Source: Polytrichum commune (lineage: Eukaryota > Streptophyta > Polytrichopsida > Polytrichales > Polytrichaceae). From it: a DNA stretch of 64,000 bases. Under the pieces are notes generated by a model. It made no database searches, was not told where the DNA came from, and was given only the letters and a program-made list of their open reading frames with translations. Made by a program: the position numbers and the translations under genes. Where the stretch lies: NCBI GenBank assembly GCA_950295325.1, contig OX485809.1, forward strand, positions 22,384,001 through 22,448,000, given 5' to 3'. Of this stretch, positions 10,800 through 23,356 are shown piece after piece (the first letter of the stretch is position 1; each line of letters starts with the position of its first letter).

Positions 10800-13700
10800 C
10801 ATAGCTCTGTAACATCTTGGGTTGTAAAGAAGTAATTCTAAAGGTGCCTTTGGAAAATCAATTTTGTCGAGTGTCCAAAGAAAAAGAAATAACATTTGAA
10901 GAGTGCCTAAAATCATAATAATGCAAGTGACATTCACTAGAATCCTACAAAGTAGCATCAAATCAAAGCAAAATGTGTTGCCAAGAAAAAACCTAACTTA
11001 CAAGTAAAAACTTTCAAACAATTGTTGAGGGAAGTGTTTAGGTTAATTGTAGCCACCATAGCTGAAATTAAGAAAACCACATATGAATTATAGAAATGGA
11101 TTGGATGAATGTCTAACTTATTTTATATTACTTTTTTAATCAACCGAGTTTTAGAATGTTGTTTTCTGGGTTGCCTAACTTACTTTCGCACTTTAATTAA
11201 TTATTAGGCAGAGAGGTGCCCAAGCTTATGTAGAGAACTATGGTAGATTCTAGCACTACTTCCGATCAAAGTTCATGAAACTTACCTTAAGTTAGAGAGA
11301 GAGACTTTTGACCCGCTTTAAAGTCACAACAGCCAAGACCTCACAAACATCTCGACCAATTTCAAAATGCAGTTTATAAGGAATGAGAATCTTGTAACTT
11401 TGTTGAAATTTGAGAAAGATCCGATGGTCACAAAGTGTACGTGTTTAAATTTCAAAGTGGGGCAGCTAGTGAGGATAGTGCTTATGTAAATTTGGATAAT
11501 TCCACGGTTGAAGCTTGAAAAGTATGTACTATGAGAGATAAAATTAGATGCAAAATTTTAAAGTCAAACATGTGAGAGTTGCATGTTAAATTTGGAGTGC
11601 ACATGCATGTTTAATAGGCGGTCAAAGTCATTGACCGGGTGATGGGTGACTCTTATATTCAATTTCATTGGTATTTTTGGTTTGGTGTGTTGTCCAAAGA
11701 ATTTGAAGTGGCTTTTATAATGGAGAATGTCGAAAGGGTTCAAAAATAAGACTAAATAACAAAATTTGAAACTCTTGTTAAACCTCGATGGTCTTCTACA
11801 AGCTCCCGTTGCATTATTTATGTAGATATGCCTATTGTTTATGTCAAAGAACAAATTGGGAATGGTCCAAGAATCCACCAAACCACATGCTTGACAACCG
11901 ACACATTTAGATTCAAATTTAAAACACCATGTCCCTGACTTGCAAATCTGTATGATTTTAAATAATTTGGATGACGATGCCACACTTTCTAGGGACTTGC
12001 AGACAAGCCACCTCCGCAAACTTCATATATTTACGGAAGCTATGCTTTAGGATCTTCAATGCACCAATATTTTGCCACATCTTGTGAGGGGGTTGGTTCC
12101 ATCCAAAGCATCCATTACAAATGAAGCATCATTCCATAGCCAACTTGATAATCCCAACTTGAGAATTAAGAGTTTTCACATTCAAATGCTTTGGCACCCA
12201 AACCCCACCCTCCCCATTTATGGATGCTTGCAATAGCTATGCATGGTGGCAGTTTTCTTCCTTCAAGACTTTCATGTGTTGACCAAAATATTCCTCAACG
12301 TCCTCCTACAACCAATATTGCGGGTAAACCACTCCTAGAGCATCAGTCACATGGTTTGGTGGGACCGCTAGTACAACTCCATGACTAGCTAAATGGCAAC
12401 ACTTGCAGCAATCACCAAGCAAGTGAAACCCAAAACAAAACCAACATAAGATGCATGAAGACCAAAGAAAACCAAAACATAGCAACAAAATAAAGAACAA
12501 ACAAAAACAATAACAAAACCAACACACACACACACTTGAGAGGTTAGGGTGTTGAAGTATACATGTGCAATGGTCTTTCATTGATTGAGATGCTTTGGCA
12601 AAGATGGCCTCTCTGACAAAACCACACTCCCACATTTGTCAATATGTGTGGCCCACAAATTTTAATGGTCAAGTTGGAAGGCCAAATGTTCCACATTGGA
12701 GTTTATATCCCCATCTTGCACCAAAGGGATGATGTCATGGTCCATGATGTTCTTCAAATGGACAAACTAATTAAACATGCATTTCAAATCTCCCTCAACA
12801 TACAACAAAATGGCCTACTGCTAGCATATCTTATGGTAGCCCAAAAGTCACAAGTGAAAATGTCCCACAATTGTGCAAATCTCAACAAAGGCATGATAGT
12901 TGAAAACCCCAAGAATGGTTCAATGTCAAACATGAGGTCAAGTGGTTAGACTTTCTCGGTTTTGTATGACTCCACTCCAAATGCATCTTGTAAAGAAGAG
13001 GTCTACACTCTACAAATACACGTTTGGTTGGACTCAATATGGTCATTCACACTCAAGTGCAACTCGACCCAAAGGACTTTGGCCGCCCATGAATCCTATA
13101 ATTTCCTCATTGCCATATGATCACTTCTTAGGAGGAGGTGACAAATCATTATGAGAATGACAAAGGTTAATGAAAGAAGGATGTGTACCAAATGAACCAA
13201 GGATGGTGTTGGCACTATTGCAACCAGAAATTGGCGTTGTGAGAGATAGCATTGTGGTGGCTAGATCCATTGGAGCCTTCCCTTTGTCCACAGGCATGCA
13301 ATCATGCATTGGATCCTTCCCCTTATTTGATCCACGTAATAATGCATCGGAGCCTCACCTTTGTTTTTCACAATCGTAAGCGGAGAGCCACTTCTAGGGT
13401 GGTGGTTGGAGTGGGAATACCTATACTGTAAGTTCTTGGGTAGTTGGATGGGTGCTATAGCTAGAGCAACACATATCCATGCCTTGCACATGGCCAAAAT
13501 ATAATACATGTGTGTGTGGAGGGGGGGGGGGGGTGGTTGAACAACAATGCCAAAGCACATCAAAACTCACAAAGTGCAAGTTCTACACAAATCCTCAAAG
13601 CAAAACACATGTAAATGAAAACCAAACAACAATGCCCCTCTACAATAGACCACCTTAACAAAATTGAAATGAAAATTACAATGAAGGATCTCCAAGACAT

Positions 13701-15480
13701 AATCATGGGAAAGACAATTCGTAGTGTAAATTTTTGATTTTTCCCAACCTAAATAGGGATTAGAGGTAAATAGGATTTTTTTTTGAGCCAAAATACCTCA
13801 AACAAGATGGTATGAACAAGGCTATTGGCTTTGGATGTCGAAAAACCAATAGGAAAAACACTATAATGTGATTTCAGGAGACATTAGCAAAGAAGCTAGA
13901 AGGAGGAGACTAGTAGTCATATAAGAAATAGCAAATTTGGAAGGGGGGAAGAGGCCATTATGTCGTGGAAGTTATTTTTGGTGATTTTTTTCCTAATACC
14001 AGTGAGAGAGTCTAGAGGGGAGAAATTCCTCTAGGACAAGACAATAGTCCGTGTGTGTTTTTTATTGAGTTGGAAAGAACTGAATTGACCCAGGGGTTTA
14101 TTATTGATTTCATTAAATTGTATCAACCGCGAGACTCTGAACTTACTGCAATTTATTGTGTTTCTTTTCAGTAAATGATTGAAGGATACATTCGTTCATT
14201 TTCTCCTTGAATTTCAATCAATTTGTGTAGGGGATTATTGTTTCCATTTCAATTCAGCCCACGGTCTAATCTTAATGTAATATCCATATGTTTATTGAAC
14301 ATGAATGTATGTCATGACAATGGTTTGTTCGTGTGATTGAAGAGACTTGTAATTGATTGTTTTGAGATTTAACTAGTAGGAAAAAGGTTATGGCATTGAT
14401 GTTATTTTGTCAGAATAGGCAAATGTGTAATTAAATCGGTTACTTTGTGTTGTGTGAGAGAGAAATGTAAACATATGGAGGTCATGGTCTGCATTGAGTT
14501 GAGAGAACTGAACTGCACTTAGTAACATAGTATTGATTGAGGCTTCGTGAAAAGATGACTATAAGGCAAGTGAAGAGATTGTGTTGATTACTTGAAAGTT
14601 AAATTAAACTCGCAAAAGGCTACCTTGAGCAAGCACCGACTTACATTGAATTCGGAAATGAATTTAGTAACCAATGAGACGAAAATTGTAAAGTTATAGT
14701 CAAGTTACTTGGGTGTGGCAACGACTAATTTCCTTTTCCCCCGCAATCATTCGAGAGTCCGAGTGAAATTGGGAATGGTTTTAGCAATAAATGCATGCAA
14801 AAGAGATCGTTCCTTTCAGATTAAAGTGAAGAGGAGGGTGAAAATTACCCGGGAATGCTCATGCTATTGTCGTACACATCTATGCCTGAGTCGATTGAAC
14901 CACAAGTGGGTATAAATTTTGCCCTAGTTAATAAGATAACATAGCATAAGTTGATGGGATAGTAATTTAGAAGTATGCAAAGCTTAGGCAATCAATGCAT
15001 GGGATGACCGAATCGAGGAAGTGGCAAGGCTATGGACTTTAAAATTTGACGGAATTTCATGGTGTTAATTTAACCTTTGGTAGAGAACGAACAGTCAACA
15101 TGCGGAGACTAATGACTAAAGGGGTAATGGGATGTTGAGGGAATCAAAGGACCGGTGACTCGATGGAGCAGTATATAAGGATTGGTACGTAAACCCGATG
15201 TTGAATTAACCTCAGTAAAGGATAAGTTGGAATTGCACCAATGTAAATTACTATATGTCTTAAATAATGTTCTCAAAATGAGTAGTTGAATCAATGGTAC
15301 GAGTTCTCCTCCTACGGCATAAAGGGCCTTAATATGAATGCGCACTAAGGATGATAAATTGAAGAACCCCTATATGTGGCTCTGGACTATTGATGCAACT
15401 AATGGATACACTAATTGCTTTGGCCATGACTGGGTAAAAGACTATTGTCAGACTACGTAACTAAGATTTTATTTAATTAA
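10800..15480. other. Gene-poor intergenic DNA
   Basis: The longest open frame (minus strand, 11564-12019) is 151 codons but shows no family resemblance and is rich in F, H and N, as expected from AT-rich noise. A G-run lies at about 13521-13533. No terminal repeats, tandem arrays or RNA genes were seen in this stretch. It is probably old transposon debris. Confidence 0.45.
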
Positions 15481-15930
15481 AAGAGACTAACAACCTTGAA
15501 AGGATGACCGCACTACAATTTCAAGTTACACTAAATGAAATTAATTAAAGCAAGATTATTGACTATACCAAAGTGCCGTTGGCTTCGGTAAAGAGACAAA
15601 AATAAATACTTTATGCAAAACAATTGACGATGATTATGCCTATGTTTGTGCACTACACTTGGTCCAATTAAAATGAATTCATTGCCAGACTATTGCCAGG
15701 GTAATTAGAGAGAGGCGAGAGACTATCACAATTGCATGTACTGACATGGAGAGGTTTTAAAACTTTTATCCCTCACTCATAATCTAATTATCATTCTAAA
15801 CGAGAAACAAAGCAAAATAATAGTGTGTCTTCCTTAATAAAACTTATATGAGATGATATACAAATCACTTTTTGAGTCTTCCCTGAGTGTTTCCCTGGGG
15901 TTTGTTTGTAACCAAAATCTAAACTACACA
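15480..15930. repeat. Dispersed repeat R4, uninterrupted copy
   Basis: This block matches 21890-22238 followed directly by 25008-25090. The uninterrupted copy reads GTGTCTTCCTTAATAAAACT at the point (near 15830-15850) where the other copy is split by the retrotransposon at 22239-24996. It therefore serves as the empty-site reference for that insertion. Confidence 0.7.
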
Positions 15931-17515
15931 ATTCAACAAGCCCAAGGAGACATGAAGAACAAGTGCCACGGTAAGATAAGAGTTGGAAGTGGAGAAATTA
16001 CTTGGAAAAGACAACAATTAAGTTGATAATTAGGAACGTTGCCATTGCACAACCCATGGCCATCCATATTGTTGTCGAAAACAATTGTTTTGCATCCAAA
16101 ATCCAAAATCCATCAAGAAATCAAAGCTCCATGCTGTCATTTCACCATATTTGCCAATGCACAATATATCAACCAACGCCTAGTAGCTAGGCACCCACAA
16201 CATAGCCATTTAGAGCTGAAGATCACCATTCACACAACAAAACGAATTAGATCAAGCTAAATTCTAAAGATGACAAGATGGAAGCATCACAAAGCAAAGG
16301 CAAAAGGTGAAGGCAGTAGCGGTGACAACCACCAATTTCCAAAACCAACACTACAAATTCGACATGGTGATGGTGCCCAAGGAACACCAGTCGGGCAACT
16401 AACTATGGTGCCAAAGAGCACATACGAAGAAGGTGGCTAATAGGGAGGGGGCGCCTTTAAATGCATCTTTGACCTCTGGCCAAGTAGCTCATTGGTTACA
16501 TCCCCCTTCAACACTTGTCATAGTTTGGTGATGAATTGACATATACGTGGCCAATTGTTGGCGATTCCATCCACTTGTCCCATAGCCACGTGACTATCTA
16601 CGCCATGATGATCATGTAATTCAAAATTTTAGCAACCCAAATACCTTTACTTGATTAACCAAGCTATTAAGAAGTATAAATTATGCTAGAATTAGCCAAT
16701 CATAAACCTTTGATTATATGTTCTTTACATTATTGCAAAAAATACTTTGTAAATACCTCTTCAATGGTATTCTTATCACCCAAATCGGATAAACGAGCGA
16801 CTTTAGAAGATTCAAACAATATTATTATTCCCATGAAATAGCGGCAACTGCTTTTGGGACAACGCCCACACTTAACCTTCTCGAGGCTGGTGTGCTCCTT
16901 TAGCACCTCTTTAGTGACACACATGTTCATTAAGGTGAGCGTTGCCTTATTGCATGATGGGTCTTGGGCATCACCCCATGAACCACTTCCGCAAACAACG
17001 TGTCAAGTCACGCCAACCGAGGGCCTGCCACGAATAACAGAAAGCGCAACCTACAACATAGACCTCCAGTGTTGTGAACGTGCACTCAGCTTGTTCTCCC
17101 CGATCTTTTGAACACCCATAGTTCGTCGTCAATGTGGCCCACCGTAGATGAAATATGGGCACATAGCCAAAAGGTATGAAAAAGAAAGTAAAACATGAGT
17201 CCAATAGGTACTAGCCGGGATGAGTCACTCGAGGGGTAGAAATTAAGTGGTGTGTGTGTGAAACAATAGAACAAAAGATGGTGTGGAGTTGGAAGTTCAG
17301 TGAATGTGGCTCTGACCCTTGCCACTTGTGCATTGTCAAATCCTTTGTTGTCATAGCACGTTTAGAATCTCCCGGGGCCTATTACTAAGTGACCAATTGC
17401 TATGGGTGGCGAATTTCCTACGTTATATAACAGGAACAAAATCCCCCTTCCCTCTTCACACGCAAAAGGACTTCGAGATCCCAGGCGTGTGGAATACTTA
17501 TATGATTCCAAAGTC
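15931..17515. other. Intergenic DNA, no gene recognised
   Basis: Several overlapping open frames of 60-97 codons occur on both strands, none with a recognisable motif. The last 170 bp lead into the satellite array. Confidence 0.4.
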
Positions 17516-18023
17516 ACTATATTGATCATCCTGAGTAATGCGTGTGGTGCTAAGGGCCACTTCACACATGAGACTAAGAGCCCGTGACCGTTACACTTCA
17601 CTATATTGATCATCCTGAGAGTAATGTGTGTGGTGCTAAGGGCCACTTCACACATGAGACTGAGAGCCCGTGACCGTTACACTTCACTATATTGATCATC
17701 CTGAGAGTAATGTGTGTGGTGCTAAGGGCCACTTCACACATGAGACTGAGAGCCCGTGACCGTTACACTTCACTATATTGATCATCCTGAGAGTAATGTG
17801 TGGTGCTAAGGGCCACTTCACACATGAGACTGAGAGCCCGTGACCGTTACACTTCACTATATTGATCATCCTGAGAGTAATGTGTGGTGCTAAGGGCCAC
17901 TTCACACATGAGACTGAGAGCCCGTGACCGTTACACTTCACTATATTGATCATCCTGAGAGTAATGTGTGGTGCTAAGGGCCACTTCACACATGAGACTG
18001 AGAGCCCGTGACTGTTACACTTC
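17516..18023. repeat. Satellite array, six units of 84/86 bp
   Basis: Units start ACTATATTGATCATCCTGAG at 17516, 17600, 17686, 17772, 17856 and 17940, with lengths 84, 86, 86, 84, 84 and 84. The two longer units carry an extra GT in the GTGTGTGG stretch. Identity between units is very high, so the array is young. Because 84 is divisible by three, a long repetitive minus-strand open frame (17696-18025) appears; it is not a gene. Confidence 0.95.
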
Positions 18024-19034
18024 AAGCACTCTCATTGGTGGAAAAGGTGAGGTCGGTCCAAGTTCACTTCACACAACGCTTGAGGGATTGACGGAGTATG
18101 TGAATGCAAGATGGATGTAAAGTCTACATGGATTCCGACATGGCATCGAATGGAACGTGTTTCATGGTCACTTGGACTATTTTCAAAAACCTCCTCTTGG
18201 AGGTAGGCCTAACATCAAACCGGGAGACCATGGCACTCTGTACACTTACAAGTGTTGATTTATTCTATTTTATCATGTGTGAGGATCCGCATGAATAGAA
18301 ATTCGTTGAAATAGCATTTGGTTCAGGGGCCCGGTCACATATGACTTCACACTACACTTGAGGGTTCGTGACCACATTTGACGATTTTGAAGGTGTTTTG
18401 GGACGACCTTTGCACACTTTCTTCTAGGCTCTTACAAGTTCATGGTCACGGCTCTTGGCTCGAGTGTGAAGTAGCCCTAAGTCCTCAAAGACACTCTACT
18501 TCGTTAAGTCTCAAAATTAGTGAGGGTTGAAATTGTTATCGAGTGATAATAAGTTCGTGAATGCATGCTCATTTACGATACATTTAAGAAAATCATGCAT
18601 GTTCTAAGGTGCTTGTAGAGCGGTAAATTTTCAATATGCAAACACATGCTTGTCATTGTATTGCTAAGATGAATAGTGTTGATTTTTTCAATGAATAATG
18701 TTAGGATGAACAATGCTTCCTAGATCCTTTGATGGCTTTAATTTCATCTAGCGTAAAAAAAATTAGTATCACCTTCACTAATTTTTCATACACACTATTA
18801 GCCCTCCCTCGCTAATTGGGATAATCAATGTACTATGCAACTAGGCCAACAATTCGTGGTGTCTACGTAAGCTCGTCCATTAGGAAGGTGTAATGCAAAA
18901 CAAAATTGTAGCATATATGATTATTTGAAGATGATTTTACTCTAGAAACAACATAAGATACCCTGAATCAATCTAGTGCATCCAAATTGGGAAGAATCAA
19001 CGCTCAACATGTAGGAGCTTGTTTTTACTAGCAA
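18024..19034. other. Intergenic DNA, no gene recognised
   Basis: AT-rich sequence with one 64-codon open frame at 18104 that starts just after the satellite and shows no motif. Nothing else was seen. Confidence 0.4.
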
Positions 19035-19070
19035 CCTTTCATCAGGGTTGTCTATCCCGACGTCATGACG

Positions 19071-19100
19071 GTGTCGTGACGGACCCCTCCGTCACGACAC
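19071..19100. repeat. Perfect 13 bp hairpin in the hAT-like MITE
   Basis: GTGTCGTGACGGA and TCCGTCACGACAC form a perfect inverted repeat around a CCCC loop. The same GTCGTGACGG word recurs near the right end, where it sits next to the right terminus, suggesting a subterminal binding site. Confidence 0.85.
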
Positions 19101-19302
19101 AATAGGGTCCACGTAGGGTCAACCTAGGGGGCAGCTAGTAGGGTGGGTAAAATACTTACCTTCTTGCCAAGGTGGCGTCCTATGTGGCAGAAAAGGCCGA
19201 TGTGGACGTGGATATGCCTAGCGCCATGTAAACCATTTTGCCATTATGTTATCATTATGTTAAAATCAAAGTAGTAAAATATGACTAAGGACTCAAGGAG
19301 TG

Positions 19303-19425
19303 TGTGGGGCGGACGGGGGACGAGGGTGGGGCGGATGGGGGCGGAACGGGGGGGGGGGGGGTTGGGAACGGGGCGGGAACGGGGCGGGAACGGGGGCGGA
19401 CGGGGGCGGACGGGGGCTAGTAATT
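19303..19425 (+). other. G-quadruplex-prone tract
   Basis: About 120 bp of plus strand with many G runs of 3-12 separated by one to five bases (GGGGCGGAC, GGGAACGGGGC repeats, and a run of about 12 G near 19350). Such spacing satisfies the usual quadruplex rule many times over. The tract lies wholly within the hAT-like MITE. The open frames across it on both strands are compositional. Confidence 0.8.
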
Positions 19426-19655
19426 TTCCCCCCACTTTACCTCTACTTTGCTGACATGTCATCACACGTGGACATCTTACATCCTACGTGTCCGAAATGG
19501 GGTAATGTAATTACACACAAAATTCGGTAAAATTCAAGTCCGTCAGGATAAAGACAACATCCGGCATAATGTCGTGACGGATACGTGTCGTGACGGCATA
19601 ACATTATGCCGAGATTAGCCTCCATCACGACACAATAGACAACCCTGCCTTTCAT

Positions 19656-21289
19656 CCATGATGGATAAGTTTGCATAGATGCCAAAAACTCTGAACCATG
19701 TAATTGACCATGTGTTATTATTGTTGCAACTTAAAATGAACACTTGATATAGGATTTGCACCACGTTTAGTCACTTTCAAACTGGTTTCATAACACCTAT
19801 TGTGGGGGTAATACACAAAACATGCCCCCTCCCCCTCCCTTAAAGGCCGATTGTTGATACATCCCACTTTATCCTCACTAAGATAGATGTGTCTAATTCG
19901 GTTACTTATTCTAATTGAACACCTTTACTTGAGTGGTATGTGGTTAGGTGTCACTCCAAAATGGAAACGGCCTTGATTTGGCTGCTTTGAATACTTAAGG
20001 TCTAATTTAAGGTTACGTTATACTCATTTGGGGTCTTTGATCCCAACTTAGAGGTTGAGTTATGCTACAAACGTACATAAATCCCGGGGCTCTACAATAG
20101 TAACCAAGGTTTTCATCTTCTCCTTTGGTTCGCTCTCGTTCCGAATAGGTGTTATGAACATTCATCCGATTGCACCATTACAAAGAGTAAGTGAATATAA
20201 GGTAATATCAAGGTTTGAGTCATATACTTTGGTTCGTATTATTTGATTTAGGGGTTAAATCATGTGCAAATGTGCCATTTGGTTTGTATGAAAGGATAAA
20301 GTCTAATGCACTTGCAAATACACCAATCTATATAGAGAAGAGGCACCCATAAGTGATCACTTAAGAAATTCTAAGCTAGGTTTGGAGAAGTATAAGGCAA
20401 TGCAATTTTTCCTATGTAGGATCATAGAAATAAGGAGGACTACAAATTTGTAGTAATTTCATTCCTTGAATTGAAATTACTATGAATTCTTGAAGCCAAA
20501 AATTGATCCAAACATATTCCCAATGTCTAAAGTTTGCCATAACCGCTCATTTAAACCGCTCATTCTTCCTCACTTTAGCACTCAAAATTAAGACATGTGT
20601 TATGGCAATATTGGTTTTAGCCTGATCAAAATTGAATCCCAACCTAATTGAAATCACGGTACCCTATAGATTGCCGATGGGGTGTCAATTGGGAGTAGGC
20701 GCCTCTACTATACAATGGACAATGTGGTGGTGGTGGTGGTGGTGGTAAGGCCATCGCTCTGCCATTCCCCTCCTCATCATTCCATAAAGGTGGGGGAACT
20801 GATGTGTCTTACGTATGGGTGCAAGAGGTTAGGATGGCATGGGCATGTATTGGTTGAAGTACACGACTAAGTATAAGGTAGAAGGTGCTAAAATCAACAC
20901 CCCACCCAAAACCAACACCTATAAACACCTCCCAATTGCCAACACTCTACAATATACCTCGAATCGTTCCCCATGGTGTATGAGTGTCCGGGCCCATAGA
21001 GTGACGGGTTTAAGGTGTCATTAGTGGCACCACCTCATAGCAACCTCCACTACCTCCATGTAGGGTAGGTAACGGGCTCCACTCTATCTCGGGTTGGTTC
21101 AAGAAGGGTTGACGGTGGCTTGTTGATGCCTATTCTAGGCATTCTATGTATTGATCGTGTGGGGGGGGGGGGGGGGGGAAGGAGTTATAGCCATTCTATT
21201 CACAAAGCCAAGGAGATAGGCCCACAAAGCACAAAGGGGGTGGTCCTAGTTGTGAAGGGGGTTGGTACCCAAAGCACTACTGTACTACA
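19656..21289. other. Intergenic DNA with simple repeats
   Basis: Contains a (GGT)n stretch at about 20723-20746 and a run of about 18 G at 21161-21178. No gene or terminal-repeat element was recognised. Confidence 0.45.
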
Positions 21290-21670
21290 CTACATCACAA
21301 TGTCCTTTAAAATTACACATTCCTACTTCTCATGTCAAGTCACATGCTCAACTCATCTAACAAAGTTCTTCTCGCTATTTCTAGAGATAAAATCTTTGGG
21401 TCTCTTGGTAACGTATTCTCACACAAGTGGCAAGGAATAGGTTATGCTCACCCTCACAATGAAACTGAAGCCCAAACAACCATCCATTGGATGAGACTAG
21501 CAGCTAAACACGACCCACATACCACCACAATACTTATCATCCCATATATAAATTGGTATCAAAATTTCACCCCACATTTAGGCCCTTCCTAGACACACAT
21601 GTAATTACTCACATTCCAACAAACACTATTAAATACGAAGAACCAACAAAACCACAAGAAAGTCGGAAGT
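21290..21670 (+). pseudogene. Fragment of the retroelement's methyltransferase-like region
   Basis: With one frameshift near 21330 the plus strand reads ITHSYFS, then SRDKIFGSLGNVFSHKWQGIGYAHPHN and IHWMRLAAKHDP, and finally INWYQNFTPHLGP. This aligns residue by residue with the region encoded on the minus strand at about 24600-24260. The copy is in the opposite orientation to that element, carries a stop right after the GP motif, and has no RNase H downstream. It is an isolated, dead fragment of the same family. Confidence 0.75.
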
Positions 21671-21889
21671 AACTGGTCAATTTTTTGTTTTAAGAACTAA
21701 AAGTGTGGCATTATGACATTAAACAAAATAAGATAAGTTTATGAATTGGGTGAGGATATGTTGGCACGCATAATGGTTGTAACATATTGTTATAATGAAG
21801 GAAAACATAATTAATTTGCTCAAAGCTAGGTAAGAAACCATTGTCGGACAACATAATTAAAATCCACTTAAATTGAAGGAGACTGAAGA

Positions 21890-22238
21890 TCATGAGATGA
21901 TGATCGTACGGACATTTCAAGTTGCATTAAATATGATTAATTAATATAAGACCATTAATAACACCAAAGTGCCTGTAGCTTTGGTAATGAGACAAAAATG
22001 GGTTATGTATGCAAGATCATTAATTATGACTATTCTTATATTTGTGCACCGCACTTGGTCCAATTAAAATGAACTCACTACCAGATTATTGCATGGAAAT
22101 TCAGAGTAAGGTGTGTGACTGTCACAAATGCATATACTGACTTGGAGAGCTTTTTAAAGTTTATAATCCCTTACACATAATCCAATTGTCAATTCTAACC
22201 CAAAATAAAGTGAAATAACCTTGTGTTTTCCCTAATAA
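21890..22238. repeat. Dispersed repeat R4, left half of the split copy
   Basis: Matches 15530-15845 (shared words ACTTGGTCCAATTAAAATGAA and TACTGACTTGGAGAG-like sequence). It ends in TTCCCTAATAA at 22228-22238, the left target duplication of the retrotransposon; the right half continues at 25008. Confidence 0.7.
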
Positions 22239-22522
22239 GAAGAAGAAGAAGAAGAAAAACTTCGGTCTCTAGAGGAGACCGACGTGAATGAAGTGTCTGT
22301 TCGATCCTCCTCCAATCCGATGCCCACAGGACAAAGGTATGGAGGTGAAGATCTACTCCTCCCTTTCGAGAGTAGATACTATAGTCACCAGTCACTAGTA
22401 ACAAGAACCAAAATGGTTAGTTTTTAGGGGGGATTGTTAGTATGGTTTGGGTCGCCAAGTATCTAGTGCATTGTTAGTGGATGGAGTAGAGTGGCTTAGT
22501 TGTTAAAGTTTTGTGGCTTTGT

Positions 22523-23356
22523 CTATGGGGGGTCTAGTGTTTGGGGCAGTGGTTGGTGGTTTTCTATTCTTCTTTTGTGTAGAAGGATAGTCATGGCATA
22601 TTTTATAGCGATAGTATTGATGTTTTTAAAGGTATTTTTAATGATAGGCATAGGTATTTTAAATTTATTTTCGAGTGATTTCATTGAAGGAATGTGTGTA
22701 GTGGCTCTAGCGCCTGCGGTGATTATAATAAGGGGGTCAACTTTCCATCCTCTAGTAGCAATATTATCGATTAATGGTTTGTATTTCTTATTTTTTGCTT
22801 CGAGTGTTTTTGGAGAGAATCTATCATTACAGTATGTGAATTCGATGAATTGTATGGTGAGGTTGGGGTCCATGTCTGTGGGGGGGTCATTTTGGTACGG
22901 TAATCCTCTAACACAGAGGATGTCAGGTCTAAATCTGGAGTTACAATGGTATCTTTGTGTACCACATGTGCAAGGGAGTAGCCAATTGGGAACGGTGTTT
23001 TCCTGGAGTGTATTATTGAAGGTGCCAACGTTCATGAGAATATAACATCGAGATTTTTCAGATGAAATTAGTAATTTCCTAATTTCCCATACAACTTTGT
23101 TGTGTCTTTTGACGTGAAGTGAATGTATATGTTGTTGTTTACACGTAAGTAGTACATGTAACCACGTGTCCGGTTCGTATGAGTTGCAAATGGGGCATGT
23201 AATAGAGGGATATGTTTGTCTACCGAAGAACAATTGTTTTCGAGCATTGCCCATATAGGTTCCCGTTCGGAATTTGATGAGGCATGATTTTTGTTTATCC
23301 GTGATTTCCGGGTTTTCCCAGAATTCGTTAGAAAGTTATTTGTTTATATCTGTATT
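22523..23356 (-). pseudogene. Retroelement zinc finger and restriction-like endonuclease
   Basis: In the same frame as the RNase H, after two stops, comes CPICNSYEPDTWLHVLLTC (C-x2-C-x9-H-x4-C). Then follow RHNKVVWEIRK, NWLLPCTC, RPDIL, 22 residues later IQFIEFTYCNDRF, and KNKKYKPLID. A zinc finger followed by RPD, an acidic residue in a hydrophobic strand, and K-x-x-Y is the PD-(D/E)xK arrangement of R2-type elements. The C-terminal PMPIIKNTFKNINTIAIKYA is conserved in the relic at 7.8 kb. The open frame is 243 codons without interruption and ends close to the 3' untranslated region. Confidence 0.7.

Larger units (their letters stand above)
19043..19647. mobile_element. hAT-like MITE with G-rich core (605 bp)
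   Basis: Termini CAGGGTTGTCTAT and ATAGACAACCCTG are perfect inverted repeats. A perfect 8 bp duplication CCTTTCAT flanks them (19035-19042 and 19648-19655). CAGGG ends with an 8 bp duplication are the hAT signature. Subterminal copies of GTCGTGACGG and CGTCACGAC occur near both ends, as expected for transposase-binding motifs. The centre is a strongly G-rich tract. No transposase is encoded, so the element depends on a relative elsewhere. Confidence 0.9.

Noticed and set aside
11564-12019. 151-codon minus-strand open frame
   Set aside because: No motif or family resemblance; composition fits AT-rich noise.
17516-18023. CRISPR-like regular repeats
   Set aside because: The units are contiguous with no unique spacers, and the DNA is plant nuclear; it is a satellite.
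17696-18025. 109-codon repetitive minus-strand open frame
   Set aside because: It is produced by 84 bp satellite units, whose length is divisible by three; no unique sequence or start context.
19244-19530. Pro/Arg- and Gly-rich open frames on both strands
   Set aside because: Low-complexity translation of the G-rich core of the hAT-like MITE.
22500-23045. 181-codon plus-strand open frame
   Set aside because: Antisense of the retroelement endonuclease frame, which has clear motifs on the minus strand.
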